DNA from: Trichodelitschia bisporula
Taxonomy: Eukaryota > Ascomycota > Dothideomycetes > Phaeotrichales > Phaeotrichaceae
Length of the DNA stretch: 64,000 nucleotides
Assembly: GCA_010356995.1 (NCBI GenBank)
Contig: ML996689.1
Coordinates: 709,228 to 773,227, forward strand
Reading direction: 5' to 3'
Shown: positions 1 to 11,345 of the stretch, piece after piece
Layout of the letters: each line of letters opens with the position of its first letter
Position numbering within the stretch: the first letter of the stretch is position 1
Position numbers and translations under genes: made by a program
Notes under the pieces: model-generated
Database searches by the model: none
What the model was told of the DNA's origin: nothing
What the model saw: the letters and a program-made list of their open reading frames with translations, nothing else

Positions 1-70
1 CGATTTGTTTGTCGTCGCTGGAGAGGTCCCAGGTTTCGTTTTGGGAGGTTTCGGAGGCGGGAGGAGACAT
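1..70 (-). CDS. 5' end of an unidentified gene (partial)
   Basis: An ATG at 70-68 on the minus strand sits in a good context (CCACC before it) and opens a frame that stays open to the left edge. The visible 23 residues begin MSPPASETSQNETWDLSSDD, which is polar and acidic, with no recognisable domain. The rest lies outside the window, so no function can be given. The gene would diverge from the MAPK kinase at 2559. A plus-strand frame over the same bases has no supporting signal. Confidence 0.45.
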   Translation of the reverse strand, partial: MSPPASETSQNETWDLSSDDKQI

Positions 71-1211
71 GGTGGGGAGGAGTGTGGTTGTTCACGGCTT
101 CACATGTCGCGATACTAAATTTTTGAGGATGAGAGATGCGCCGGAGGAGCGTCGGCCCGGGTTGCGGGTGTCGGACCTGGCGCCGGTTCACTCATTCCCC
201 GCCCCCACCATGGCCTCGCTCGATGCTCATCCAAGATGGTACAAGCATTCGGCACGCTATTTTATGGCTGGGCGCATCAATGGTGGGTTCGCTGAGCTAA
301 CCATTAACTTCTCAACAGCTTGATATAGAACAAAGCGCGTCCCTGTCTAGCCCAGACATCGAAGCGATATGAGTTGACCCATCTGCTAGAATGGAGCGAT
401 TCCATTCGCTTTCAAGCCTGTCGCTACTGCTCAGCTTTCATCATTGCTGACGGGACATCGGCCCGATTATCATGGGATTGCGGAATGGCGAGTGAAGCCC
501 AACACGTGATATTGATATTGATATTGCTCCTTCGTCACAAGAGGAAGCTCTCGCCTTTCCCGTCGATCAAGCAGACAGGCAGAGAGTACGTCGTACAGAG
601 AAGAGAAAAGGGAAGGCGAGAAGCTGCAACTCCTCTTCCACGGCATTCTAGCCCGCGCCCGCATTCCACTCCATTGCAGATCAGATCCTTCGGAGTCGGT
701 TGCTGGCCCTGGCGAAAGATGGACGGCATGCCTACGGTAAGGTGATGTGGCAGACAGCAGCGATTGGCGAAGGAACCTCGACAAACCAACATCCAACACC
801 GCATCCAACGCACAGCAGCAGCATGCATATTGGTGAGAAAAAAAAAACCCCCCTTCAGGAGCCTGCAGAGCAACTAGCCTAGGGGATTGGGGACCTTAAT
901 GAACAGCTTCTGATGTCAGGATTGTCAGCTTATCCTTCCTTTGTAACTGCTCTGCTCCTCTCGTCTTCGCTTCCGACGTCCGATCTGTCGCCCCAGGTCT
1001 TCAGCCGCACGCAGCTAAGCCATGCTACTTGTAACTGGCGGTGATGGCACAGCGTCAGGCTCAGGCTCGTTTCTCCTACGGTACTTGATGGAAATTTGGG
1101 GGTCCGCGTTTCAATGGGGGCTATGGAGCTACGGCCCGTTGTTGGACCCTGTGGGGTCGAGGGCTTTGAGTGCAATGGGGCCGTTGGCCTGTGGGGCGGA
1201 CCGTTGAAGCA

Positions 1212-1390
1212 GAAGAGAGAGAGAGGGTGAGAGAATGGGAGAGAGAGGGTGAGAGAATGGGAGAGAGAGGGTGAGAGAATGGGAGATAGAGGGTGAGAGA
1301 ATGGGAGATAGAGGGTGAGAGAATGGGAGAGAGAGAGTGAGAGAGTGAGAGAATGGCAGAGAGAGAGTGAGAGAATGGGAGAGAGAGAAG
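1212..1390. repeat. GA-rich minisatellite, unit about 22 nt
   Basis: About seven to eight tandem copies of a unit reading GGGAGAGAGAGGGTGAGAGA plus AT, with small variants (GATAGA for GAGAGA, and shortened units near the right end). The left copies are the most uniform. It lies upstream of the MAPK kinase gene, on the purine-rich strand. Confidence 0.85.
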
Positions 1391-1654
1391 CGAGAATGGA
1401 GAACAAACCAGGGAGATGGAGAAAGACTAGACGACGGAAGAAGAAGTGCAATGGTACGTCCTATTATCCTGTTAGTCCACTAGACTCTTAAGCCCAGCCT
1501 TTGACCTCGAAGTACATGCAAAAAGCTTGTCGAAGGCACATTTGCATTGAAGTGTGTTTGGCCACCGGGAAGTGTTTGGAGTGAAGCAAGCAGCGACGGC
1601 GGTTAATGAAACAATCATAGCCCACTCCCTCCCCTCCCTCCCACAAGCCTCTTT

Positions 1655-1684
1655 TCTGTGCCTCTCTCTCTTCTCTCTCTCTCT

Positions 1685-1752
<68 letters not shown>

Positions 1753-1768
1753 ACTCTCTCTGCACTGC
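1655..1768. repeat. (CT)n microsatellite
   Basis: A nearly pure CT dinucleotide array, uninterrupted over roughly 1686-1745 and flanked by imperfect CT-rich sequence. It is likely length-variable. It sits at the start of the pyrimidine-rich leader of the gene at 2559. Confidence 0.9.
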
Positions 1769-1890
1769 TCTCTGCTGTCTTCTCTCTCGGTCACTGAGGA
1801 TCCTTCTCATCTCTCACGTTCTCCCGGCCTCAGCTCCTTCTCCTCTCTTCTCCAATCCCAGCCCCAGTCCCTGTTCTCTCTCGCGGCTTT

Positions 1891-1937
1891 TCCCCCTCTC
1901 CTCCCCTCCCCTCTCCTCCCCTCCCCTCCCCTCCCCG
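1891..1937 (-). promoter_or_regulatory. C-tract with G-quadruplex potential on the minus strand
   Basis: The plus strand carries at least seven CCCC runs separated by one to three bases (CCCCTCTCCTCCCCTCCCCT and onward). The minus strand therefore has many GGGG runs with one- to three-base loops, a textbook G-quadruplex pattern. It lies about 620 bp upstream of the MAPK kinase start codon. A role in regulation is inference only. Confidence 0.5.
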
Positions 1938-2558
1938 GCTCGAGAGACAAGACTTGCAACTCAGGACCCTGCACTGCCCTGGACACCCATCACACTCATC
2001 ACACACCCAACTCACCTTCACACATCCTCTTCTTCCATCAGCTCTGCTCCTTGGACTTCTCGTCTCATCCTCTCCGACCTTCTTCATCCTCAACACCATC
2101 GCATCCCATCTAGCATCACGCACAGCTTCCCCACCTACCCGCCCCTCTGCCCCTCGGGACATGCCCCAGGCCGCCCGCAGAAGGGCATCACCACACCTCA
2201 TCACCTGCCTCCCACCGACACAGCGCCCACTCCTCCCTCTCCGCCACATCTGCGCCTAACCATCTTCCTTCCATCCCTATCTCCTCCTCTACCCCACCAG
2301 ATAATCCCGCCCACGGGTCAACACCGTTGAACCCCACGGTCGACCCTCTCTTCACCCCACACCAGCTGAACGGCGCCCAGCGTGCACACACTCTCGATTG
2401 CGCATCCTCCATCAACCTCTTCGCCTCCTCTTTCTGACAAGCAGGCGGTATTCTCCTCTCCTGCCACTTGCGCATAACCGCCACACTCTTTCTCTCCCGA
2501 CCTCTCACTTGAACACCTTCCCTCCCTCACCCACAACAACAGGCAGTCACCAACAACC

Positions 2559-4139
2559 ATGTCATCCCCCGCCCCCCTCATCCGCCCACCCATCCCAGGC
2601 TCCCGCAACACAACCCCCCGCGTCCCCCGCCTCGGCCTCGCCATCCCCCCCTCGCCCAACGCCCGACCCATAAACGACCAAGCCGCAGGCTCGGTCCCGC
2701 AACTCGGGCCAGCGCGCCCCGCCCTCCCCGCCCTCCGCCTCAAGACCCCGCTTGGCACTTTGCAAACACCCAGCGAGCTGCAAGGCGGGCCCGGCGGGCC
2801 GGCGCGCACGCAGCCGCGCCTGCCGCCGCTGCAGATCGGCGTGCTGGGCGGTGCGTCGGCGGTGAGCGGGAGCAGTGCGAATAGCGATGCGCACTCGCGC
2901 AGTGGCAGTTTTGGCGATCATGGTGGCGGCGGGTCGGTTAGTACGACGAGTAGTATGAGTGCGGCGCTGGGGTTTGCGAATCCGATTTCGGCGGGCAGTA
3001 ATGCGAGTCCGTCGCTCGGGGGTTCGGCGATGGAGCGGGAGAATAGTATGAGTGCTTTGCCGGATTTGAATAAGTTGCGCTTGGAGAAGGGGCGGGAGTT
3101 GGATGTGGAGGATTTGGATGATGCGGGGTGGAAGGCGGCGGGGATTCAGGGGAAGATTATTGAACTGGGGAGTTTGGGCGAGGGAGCCGGGGGTGCGGTG
3201 ACGAGGTGCATTCTTGAGGGGGGGAAGACGGTGTTTGCGCTCAAGGTATGTGGGGGCTCTTTTGGTTCCTTTGTGACAATGCTAATGATGACGTAGATCA
3301 TCACCACCAACCCCGACCAAGCGGTCAAGAAGCAGATTGTACGCGAACTCAACTTCAACAAGAACTGCGCCTCGGACCATATCTGCCGGTACTACGGCGC
3401 CTTTGACGACGACAGCACGGGCACGATCAGCATTGCGATGGAGCTGTGCGAAGGCGGGTCGCTCGACAGCGTGTACCGCGAGGTGCAAACGCTCGGCGGC
3501 CGGACGGGCGAGAAAGTGCTGGGCAAGGTGGCTGAGGGCGTGCTCAACGGCCTCACGTACCTGCACAAGCACCGCATCATCCATCGCGACATCAAGCCGT
3601 CCAACATCCTCCTCTGCCGCAACGGCCAGGTCAAGTTGTGCGACTTTGGCGTCAGTGGCGAGTTTGGGACTAAGGGCGATGCGAATACGTTCATTGGGAC
3701 CAGCTACTACATGGCGCCGGAGCGGATTACGGGGCAGAGTTACACGATTACGAGCGATGTGTGGAGTCTCGGCGTGACGCTGCTTGAGGTTGCGCAACAC
3801 CGGTTTCCGTTCCCGGCGGATGGGACGGAGATGCAGCCCCGTGCGGGTCTGATCGATCTCTTGACGTATATTGTCCGACAACCGATTCCGAAGCTTAAGG
3901 ATGAGCCGGAGAATGGGATTAAGTGGAGTGATAACTTTAAGTACTTCATTGAGTGCTGGTAGGTTTTTTTTTGGTTTTGGGGATGGGGCTGTGCTAATGG
4001 TGATGCTAGTTTGGAGAAGGATCCGCCTCGTCGTGCGACCCCGTGGCGTATGCTGGATCATCCGTGGATGGTGGAGATGAGGGCGAAGAAGGTTAATATG
4101 GCGCATTTTTTGAAGCAGGTTTGGGACTGGAAGGACTAG
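2559..4139 (+). CDS. MKK1: MAP kinase kinase of the cell wall integrity pathway (Mkk1/2, MkkA type)
   Basis: Dual-specificity kinase that in fungi phosphorylates the Slt2/MpkA MAP kinase downstream of Bck1. Three exons: 2559-3245, 3297-3958 and 4010-4139, giving 492 aa. The first 200 residues are Pro/Ser/Gly-rich and probably disordered, with docking and regulatory roles. The kinase domain follows: glycine loop GEGAGG near residue 207, VFALK with the ATP lysine at the end of exon 1, HRDIKPSN near 327, DFG near 344, then the activation loop [20 protein letters not shown], whose form is typical of the MkkA class rather than Pbs2 or Ste7. The C-terminal exon supplies EKDPPRR and HPWM. The start is the first ATG after the pyrimidine-rich leader. 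Wobble use turns from C-rich to G-rich near 2840 and is C-rich again at the start of exon 2. Confidence 0.93.
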
Positions 4140-4753
4140 ATCTTGCTTTGGAATTGGAATGAGAGGGCGAGCAGCAAGAGAGCAGCAAGAGCAAGGTGGC
4201 GGTCCGCGAATCGCTGGAATTTTGGGGGGAGGACGGATAGCATCAGTCTTACGTGCGGCGGTTAGCGGCTGGTATTTGCGTGTATATGATGGACGAGGCG
4301 GGATGGGATCTGGATCTACGAGAAGCGGTGGTGGTTGGAGCGTGCACCGGAAGGGAAAGCGGGTGGGAATACCAGCCTGCAAGAAGCATCTGTGGGATTT
4401 GATATGGCGAGAGTGAAGAAGTTAGGGATTCATGAGCACTGCAACAGTTTCATTGCCTTTTTCGTGGGATGAGGTTGGGATGGGTTGGGAACCAGGGACG
4501 TGTTGGGATAGGATGGGATGGGGATTTGGGCGGTTTCATGTCTTTACTCCCGATGCTCGTCGTTCTCTCGCCCCTTTTTCGTCCACGTAACCGTTCCCCT
4601 TTCCCATCACACTGGAGGAATTAGGCCCCATTGCATTCCCGGCGTCCGGTAGTCACTAGTCACGACAGAAGCAGGATAGGGGTAATGAACTCTTCATCAG
4701 CAACAGTCATACACTCTAACATACCCAACGCCCGCTCTACCTCAATATCAAAA
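4140..4753. other. convergent intergenic region
   Basis: Gap between the 3' ends of the MAPK kinase gene and the LMBR1-family gene. I see only presumptive 3' UTR sequence and no gene or repeat. Confidence 0.6.
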
Positions 4754-6848
4754 TCACAACCGCACCCGTCCCTCACCAGGCCGTCCAAACCAACTCCTCC
4801 AAGCCGGGCTCTCTTCCTCATCACCCCCCCTTCTCGCACCAGCACCCCTCGCCGTGTCTCCCCCACCAAACCACCCCGGCCCCTCCACGCCCTCGAACGT
4901 ATTCCGCACCCGATGCGCGAAGTCGGCGAAGAAACCCTCCGGTTCCTCGTCCTCCACCACCGGCTGTCGTGCCCTCGGGCGCGCTTCTCGCGGAGCCGGC
5001 GCCTCACGGGCCGAACGGGGCTCGGGCGGTCCATCAACAGCGACCAACGGCTCGCGCTCCCCCCCCCTCGGGCGGGCAGGAACGCGGCTCAAACTCCCAG
5101 CAAGCCCCCTCGCCTCGCGCTCCACCAACGCGCGCCCCTCGCGCCACCCGCCCTCCTCCGGGTCCTGCTCGTCGATAACCACATCCCCGAACCCCACCCA
5201 ACCACCGACTTTCCTGTACAACCCGGCATAGGCCGCAATAACCGGCAGGAGGATGAGGGCGGGGAACCAGCGATCAAACCCCTCCCCAAGATGCGTCAAG
5301 TCTATCAGTCGGCCGAGAAACCCGTAGAACACGCTCGCGCGAAATACCGTCGGCGGAACGAAACCCCCGAAATTATACGCCAACGGCACACTCAACCGCG
5401 CCACATAACTCGCGTACCACGCCGCGCTTTCCGCGTATGTAGCCCGGCGGACGAGCGCGCGGTTGCCCCATACTTTTACGCTGGAGATGGAGAAGAGCGC
5501 GCAGGTGAACATATACCCCAACCATAAGGAAGCGATGACTTGGCCCGCGAAGCCGATTTGCCCCCTGCTGGAGGAGGGGTGGTGTACGATTGTCAGCCCG
5601 ACGAGGGAGAGTTTGGGGGCTAGGGGTTTTGTGGTTTCGGACCAGAGGATGCAGGCAGACGCCAAAGCACACATCCCGGCGCCGGCGTAATAGAGCGCAG
5701 GGAGGACATGGGTGTAAAGATGGAAGCGGGCGCGGGGATTGAGCAGCACCGCCCGATCCAGAAATCCAGCGTACGGCGACGGGCCCGCGAACGTGAGTTT
5801 CTGGGTGCTCGCGGCGTCGAGAGTGGTCTGTGTGCGCACGGCCGCGTCGACGAGATGTGTCCACTCGCTCGCATACCGCGTCTTCTTATGCCTTGCGCGC
5901 TTCAGCCGCCGCGTCAAGTCCGCAAGATACCGCTCCGTGATCACAGGCGGCGGGGCCGTGACCGCGCGGGGCAGGACGGCGGCGGCGGAGGGCGGGAGGC
6001 GCGCATCTGGCAGGGAGCGGCACATGTCGTCCAGCTCGTCGATCCAGTCCTTGAATGCGAGTGCGCTGCCTTGTTTCCTCAACTTCAGCTGCGCGACGGC
6101 TTGCTCGTACCCATCCAGCTCGTCCGCGGCGTCCATGAGGCTATCATGTATCTTCGGCGCTGCGATGTACAGACCCCTGAGCCGGCGCGCTGGGGAAGCG
6201 GTGGCGTACAGCCGGCGGGGGAGCGCGACGAGCCCGTGCCCCATGAGGAAGACGGCGAGGATGAGACCCCAGGCGTAGGCTAGGGCCATGATTAGGGCTT
6301 TTAGGGACTCGAAGTGGAAGCCTTGGGTTAGGAAGAAGTAGACTGCGCCGAGGGAGGCGAGGGTCAGGACGGTGAGTTGGTAGCGCGCGTTGGATTGGAG
6401 GGCGTCGAGGAGGCGGTCCTTGGGGTCGCGGTAGCCGGAGTCGGAGTATGAGCCTAGGAGGGGGAGGACGATCCTAGGAGTGTTAGGGACGGAGGTTAGG
6501 GACGTAGGTTGGGGACGGAAAGGGAATGCTAGATCTTGCGTACCATGTCAAGACAAACGTGAGCCAGTATGAGATTCGCCATCCCACGAGTAGCGCGCGG
6601 CCAGGCAGCCAGATGCCCCTCGCGACGCCGGTCTCTGAGCTGGCATTTGAGGCGAGGTCGATGGGGACGAGGAGGATGATGGTCGCTGGTATGGCGAGGG
6701 CTAGGAACACGGGGACGAGGAGGTATGCGGGTGTGGTGCGCAGCGGGAGGTAGTACCGGAGGAGGAGGAGGACGATGGCGGCGATGAAGGTGATGGCGAG
6801 GGCGACGAAGATGGACGATCCAACGGGCGCCGCCATGGTTCCCTGCAT
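4754..6848 (-). CDS. LMBR1 domain-containing membrane protein (LMBRD2-like)
   Basis: Two exons, 6848-6544 and 6473-4754, joined by a 70-nt intron, giving 674 aa. The N-terminal exon carries three hydrophobic helices. Exon 2 continues directly with TWIVLPLLGSYSDSGYRDPK, the conserved Trp/Pro/Tyr/Gly stretch of the LMBR1 family. A long hydrophilic, partly helical region (roughly residues 190-310) separates two transmembrane blocks, as in LMBRD2. The last 150 residues are charged and Arg/Glu/Gly-rich and probably cytosolic. LMBR1 proteins are multi-pass membrane proteins; LMBRD2 relatives have been linked to G-protein signalling and endosomal traffic, but the fungal role is not established. A second in-frame ATG 12 bases downstream (MAAPVGSS) could be the true start. 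The gene is convergent with the kinase gene. Confidence 0.85.
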
Positions 6849-7241
6849 CTATCGTGTCATGGATGGGGAGTGTGGTTGCGGTATCCTGCTTAGCAACAAT
6901 CTAGGTACCCGGACCAAGATCCAGAGATTAGAAATCGGCCGTTACAGTGCGTGTGTCTTGATGATATGAAGTTGTTGGCGTTGAGTATTTGACACAGGCC
7001 TCACCCAAGCCGAATCCGCTCCGCATCCCGGCCACCCCGGAGCTTAGTAACGGTGTATTGCCGCTCACGGGCGCAAAGCGCAAAGAATGATTGCATCATC
7101 GGACCGGGCAGCTCTATCCTCTTCCACCCTTTCGGAGCGGCCCGCCGAAAGCGACTTCCTACCGTAAGCAAAAAAAAAAGGTCCCTAGTCTCGACTCCTA
7201 CCCCAGTGACGCTATTGACAAATCCATAGTAACACTGACGC

Positions 7242-7249
7242 CATATATA
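7242..7249 (+). promoter_or_regulatory. TATA-like box of the glutaredoxin gene
   Basis: CATATATA lies about 115 bp upstream of the glutaredoxin ATG, at a distance fitting a fungal core promoter with a 5' UTR of about 70-90 nt. Assignment is by sequence and position only. Confidence 0.4.
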
Positions 7250-7274
7250 CCCCTCAAGAGCCCCTCATACCCCT
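7250..7274 (+). promoter_or_regulatory. three stress-response-element cores (CCCCT)
   Basis: CCCCT occurs at 7250-7254, 7261-7265 and 7270-7274. CCCCT/AGGGG is the binding core of Msn2/4-type C2H2 stress factors. Three copies within 25 bp ahead of a redox-stress gene are more than expected by chance, though the lower-strand density of AGGGG elsewhere was not counted. Function is inferred. Confidence 0.4.
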
Positions 7275-7360
7275 TCCGCTTAGCATCGCATCCGAAAAAC
7301 ACCGCCAAAATTTCCTTCTTACGCCGCTTTCTCTTTACTGGACCGACCATCCCTAACAGT

Positions 7361-7771
7361 ATGTCTGCCGCAAAGACCAAGGCCCAGGGCATCATTGACG
7401 CCAACCCCGTCGGTACGTACGCTGTTGACTTCGGCTGTGGGCGGCGCTAACGAACGCAGCTGTCTTCTCCAAGTCCTACTGCCCCTACTGCCGTGCCACG
7501 AAGCAGACGCTCAGCGAGTTGGGCGCGAAGTTCTACACCATTGAGTTGGACCAAGTTGGTACGTCGCGCATTCCGAGAACATATGGTGGTACATGAGGCT
7601 AATCAGCGCGTAGACGATGGTGCCGCCATCCAGGACGCCCTCGAGGAAATGACGGGCCAGCGCTCTGTCCCCAACATCTTCATTGACCAGAAGCACATTG
7701 GCGGCAACTCGGACTTGCAGGCTAAGAAGGCGCAGCTCCCGGAGCTGCTCAAGGAGGCCAACGCCATCTAG
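7361..7771 (+). CDS. dithiol glutaredoxin
   Basis: Small GSH-dependent oxidoreductase that reduces disulfides and glutathionylated proteins. Three exons, 7361-7412, 7460-7558 and 7614-7771, encode 102 aa, the usual length for a cytosolic Grx1/2-type enzyme. The active site CPYC follows VFSKSY near residues 26-29. SVPNIFI is the GSH-binding loop (the TVP equivalent, with Ser for Thr) and GGNSDL completes the glutathione site. There is no targeting peptide, so it is probably cytosolic. Introns of 47 and 55 nt carry GTACGT donors and CTAAC/CTAAT branch sites. The start is supported by the short leader and the fit to family length. The upstream STRE-like cluster suggests stress induction. Confidence 0.95.
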
Positions 7772-10700
7772 ATCGGATGAGCAGGGAGTGTACGGGATGG
7801 GTATCATAGGAGAATTGAAGCGTAGGAATGATAAACGTTAGGAATTGGACTTTGCCCACGGCATGCTTCGGTGTCGTTGGTATGAGCGGACCGATGACGA
7901 GATGTACTGGCCGAAAACGGCCCGCATTGCTTGAGGGGACAATGCCGTGAGATACGATGAAACCGTTCGGTCCGTCATAGTCGTCTCAAGTAATCCGAGC
8001 GCCAAGTTCGATATTCCGACGGGTCCAGTCTGACGCTGCTCGAACCCATTCATTTATCGCGAACCCATCTCCCGCCATCCCAACACATGCACTGGCTTAA
8101 GATCAGCACGTAGGTGCATCTTCTAGAAGCTATGGGCAGCAAGCCCTCACGCAGGGCCTATGACGTCGATACCTCCAAATATACGATGCCGCCGTTGCAT
8201 GAGAGCACCGACCACCAACCCGCACCTCATATCGACAAGGCGACGGCACTCTATCCGCATCCCAAGCAGCCTTGACGCCGGAGACAAGACCGATGACGCA
8301 CACGGAGTGATAAGTTGACAGCGTCACCAGCACTTCGAAATCCACACGACGCTAACATCCACGACCGGAACATGCCCCATCCGACTGAAATTCCAGTTCC
8401 TCGTCCCGCGGGACTTGTCTCGCGCAAATGACTGATCGCTGGCGGCAGCCTGACTATTTACCATCAAATGTAGGCAGCGGGCTGAGTAAAGGTACTAATT
8501 TATAGGTCCCCGCTGAACACACTTCATTGGCCGTACACTTCTGGGGATAAGCCTCACCCGCTATCTCGTATCCACGCCCTGAGGCTCGCGGCCTCGTTCC
8601 TCGTACCCGTATATGCCAGGTCCCCGCCGGCAAACTTAGAACGTGTCTCAGTCCCACAATTACCGTAGAACGACGACAAACGCCGCCATACTTACAAGTC
8701 CCAAACCGCATCCACCGGGACCATCTCAGCGAGTACATAAATCTTGACCAACTCCATCCCGCCCTGATGTAAGCTGACCGCATCCTCCTCAAACACACCT
8801 ACCAAGCAGAGCGCGCTGCTCCGCCCCCTCAAGGCCCGCGGCCAAGACACCCGCCCGTCTCAGCCTCCGTGTCACTGCGCTTGAGCGCAAGGGCGCCGGG
8901 AATATCCCAACCGCCGCGATGCCGACGGGCAAGAGCCGACGGCCGAGCGGAGGAGAAAGACTTCACTTGGTCTGCTTGCTCTTCTTGCTCTGCGTGCTCT
9001 GCTTGTTGTGAAAGGACGAATGCAGATGCAAAGAAACCAGCGTGCTGGCAAGCGCGGTGTGGCCGCGCGGTCGACTGCCCGGCTACTACGTACGGTACGT
9101 GATAAGTGGTTGGTAGGCGATGGCTCGGCGCACCACGGAGGGCTGGGTGCGGAATGTGTGATCTGCGGGGGAGGGGAATGCGGCTTGCGACTGCGAGGCT
9201 TCGTGGTCTGGGGAATGGGCGGACGCGTCATCGCCTAGGTACTGGTACAGTAGGAGAGCGAGACGACCGAACGGGTCTTGGGATGTCGTGGTGGAGATGC
9301 GGTTAAGAATGCCAATCGCACGGGGTAGGATAGGCGCGATCAGTGCGAGGGGAGAGGGACGATGCGAAGCCGCCTCGTCATTACCAAAGGGACGATCGCG
9401 CCATTGAAGTTTGCGAACAAGTTAACCTTCATATCCTTGGTGATCGGGTTCAGTACTTTCGGCCCGTTGTGGGTCGGCCGAGCACGCCAGCCGGGAAAGC
9501 TACGCAGTGGTGTCCGCGGCCTAATCCAACAACGCACACAGCTCAGCGTCGTCGTCGGCATCATCTTCAGCACAGAAACACGTCTCCCGCAACAACAGCA
9601 ACTCCGCCTCCCGCTGACAAAACTCCGCGGGAAACGCACCGCTTTAACATCCCATCTGCCCGCGGCACCCCTCCGGCGTCCGGCGCCCGTCGATCACACA
9701 GAAGTCCGCGGGGCGTGGTCCGCCGAGCAGCCCGCGATTTTTCTTGTCAGCCATGGCAACGCCTTTGCCGCAGCGATGGCGGCGGGGACGCGTGGACTTT
9801 GTGAAACGCATGAGACTTGTGCTGCATATCCTGCGTTGCCAGGATGGCGTCGAGGTAACATCATGGCGGGACAACCTCTTGCTGCAGAGGACTGCGGGGT
9901 TGGGTGGTGATGGAGGGGAGGCGGGTGAGTGGGTGTAGTGCGAACTGCGAGGAATGCTTAACGGGGGTAGCCTTTCTCTTTTCTTTCTTTGCGTTGTGGA
10001 CGTCGCAAGGACAAGTGTCGGAGGATGAAGGTATCGAGGCTCGCTCTGAAATGGGCTCGTGGTCATTGGCTGGAGCGTGGAGATAAGGCTGTCAGGTCTC
10101 GGTCTTGGATGCGCCAATCGTCCCAAGTCGGGCTTGGACGGTACTACGCGGTACACAGCCCCCACGGTTCGCACCCCCCACCTCCCCCCTCCCCAAACCC
10201 GAACGCCGAATACCTCGATCAAAGCCAGAAGATGATGTACAAGCCCGCAACCGAGTCCACAAACCCACGCCCTGAAGACAAACCACCCTGCTGGTTGGTG
10301 GGTGCGAAATCGTCATTGTGAATCCATCTCTCGCGATGTACGGATGTATTCCCCGCCCGTCCTCCTAGTACCACCCTCGCTTGCAATCAGTATTATGCCT
10401 AGAGAGTTGGAGCTAGTCACTGCAACCTTCCCCCCCACCAACAATCGACACTTCACAACCATCACCAACCCACCAGGCCGCGTGTGCACGCATCACCATG
10501 AGTCCTCCAGCCCGCCTACGGTAGGTAGCTCCACCCCAACCGGACCATCCCGCGGCGCGCGCCGAGCACTCCAAGCAGCCCGGCTCCCCACCCTTAGCGC
10601 ATCGTCGCCAAAAAAAACCACAGGCCCTGAAAGACCGCTCCAACGTACGTCGTAACACCGAGAATGCGCAGCAGGGCCGAAAGGCACTGCGTCAAGGCCG

Positions 10701-11345
10701 CCGCACATTGGCCGTTTGATCCCCTCGGAGACCCGCTGAGGCTGGGGAGTGAGTGCTGGGCGAGTGCTTGCTCGTGCATCGAGAGCTGTGTGTTGCTGGG
10801 TACGCTGTGTTTCTTGCGTGGGGCCTGAGGTCCGCGCTTGGGAGGCCTGTATTGCATGCGCCCCTCCGGCGGGAGCTCAGTATCTGTCGCTCACTGACTT
10901 GACGCTCCGTTACCCCCGCTATGGGCTTGCGCATCGCTGCTGGGCGCCGGCCTGCCCAGCGGGCTGCATGGTGGGCGGAGGCGCTGCCGTGCTATACTTA
11001 AATCTGTTCACCCCTGTCGCCCCAAGCCCCCCTAGTTGTCAGCCGTGTTCGTTGACCTGCGCAACCACGACTTTCACCCAGCCCCTAGCTGTGGTATATC
11101 ATTGCGGTCTGCACCCCCTACCGCACCCAGATATACATAAGCCTTCCCTCGTCCTTTTAATCAAGGGTTTCTGGCCTTACGGTGGCTGTTCGACTTTCTT
11201 ACATATTGTCCTTTGTTAGCCTTTGTTATCGAGGACCTTTAAGAGGGACGCTTTCAGCCTCGACATCCCGCATTCCCCTTTCTCGTGCGGCTGAACCCTC
11301 GACATTCCCTCCGAGTCGACTCCCTGAGCACAACCATAATCCACG
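7772..11345. other. 3.6-kb stretch without a convincing gene
   Basis: I read both strands and found no recognisable protein, tRNA or repeat. Several frames of 60-190 codons overlap each other on both strands, with low-complexity Arg/Pro/Ser-rich translations and no matching splice signals. TATA-like ATATACATAA near 11131 and pyrimidine-rich sequence from about 11250 probably belong to the promoter of the DOMON-b561 gene. The middle part (about 8400-10700) could be decayed coding DNA, but I could not assign it to a family. Confidence 0.5.

Larger units (their letters stand above)
71..2558. other. intergenic region and long pyrimidine-rich leader of the MAPK kinase gene
   Basis: No convincing gene was found in 2.5 kb. 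The region holds a 22-nt GA-rich minisatellite (about 1212-1390), a CT microsatellite (about 1655-1768) and a C-tract (1891-1937). From about 1620 to 2558 the plus strand is strongly pyrimidine-rich, as expected for the promoter and 5' UTR of a highly expressed or signal-regulated fungal gene. The open frames here on both strands are products of the repeats. Confidence 0.6.
6849..7360. other. divergent promoter region
   Basis: Shared upstream region of the LMBR1-family gene (minus) and the glutaredoxin gene (plus). It holds a TATA-like element and a CCCCT cluster close to the glutaredoxin gene, and nothing else recognisable. Confidence 0.6.

Noticed and set aside
930-1451. 173-codon minus-strand frame rich in Ser/Leu/His
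   Set aside because: It is only the translation of the 22-nt minisatellite; no domain, no proper flanks.
9521-9643. Minus-strand frame reading FPAEFCQREAELLLLRETCF and an acidic tail
   Set aside because: It looks protein-like but has no start, no convincing upstream exon and three open frames overlap; too short to support.
9644-10222. 192-codon minus-strand frame
   Set aside because: Pro/Ser/Arg-rich, overlaps open frames on the other strand, no family resemblance.
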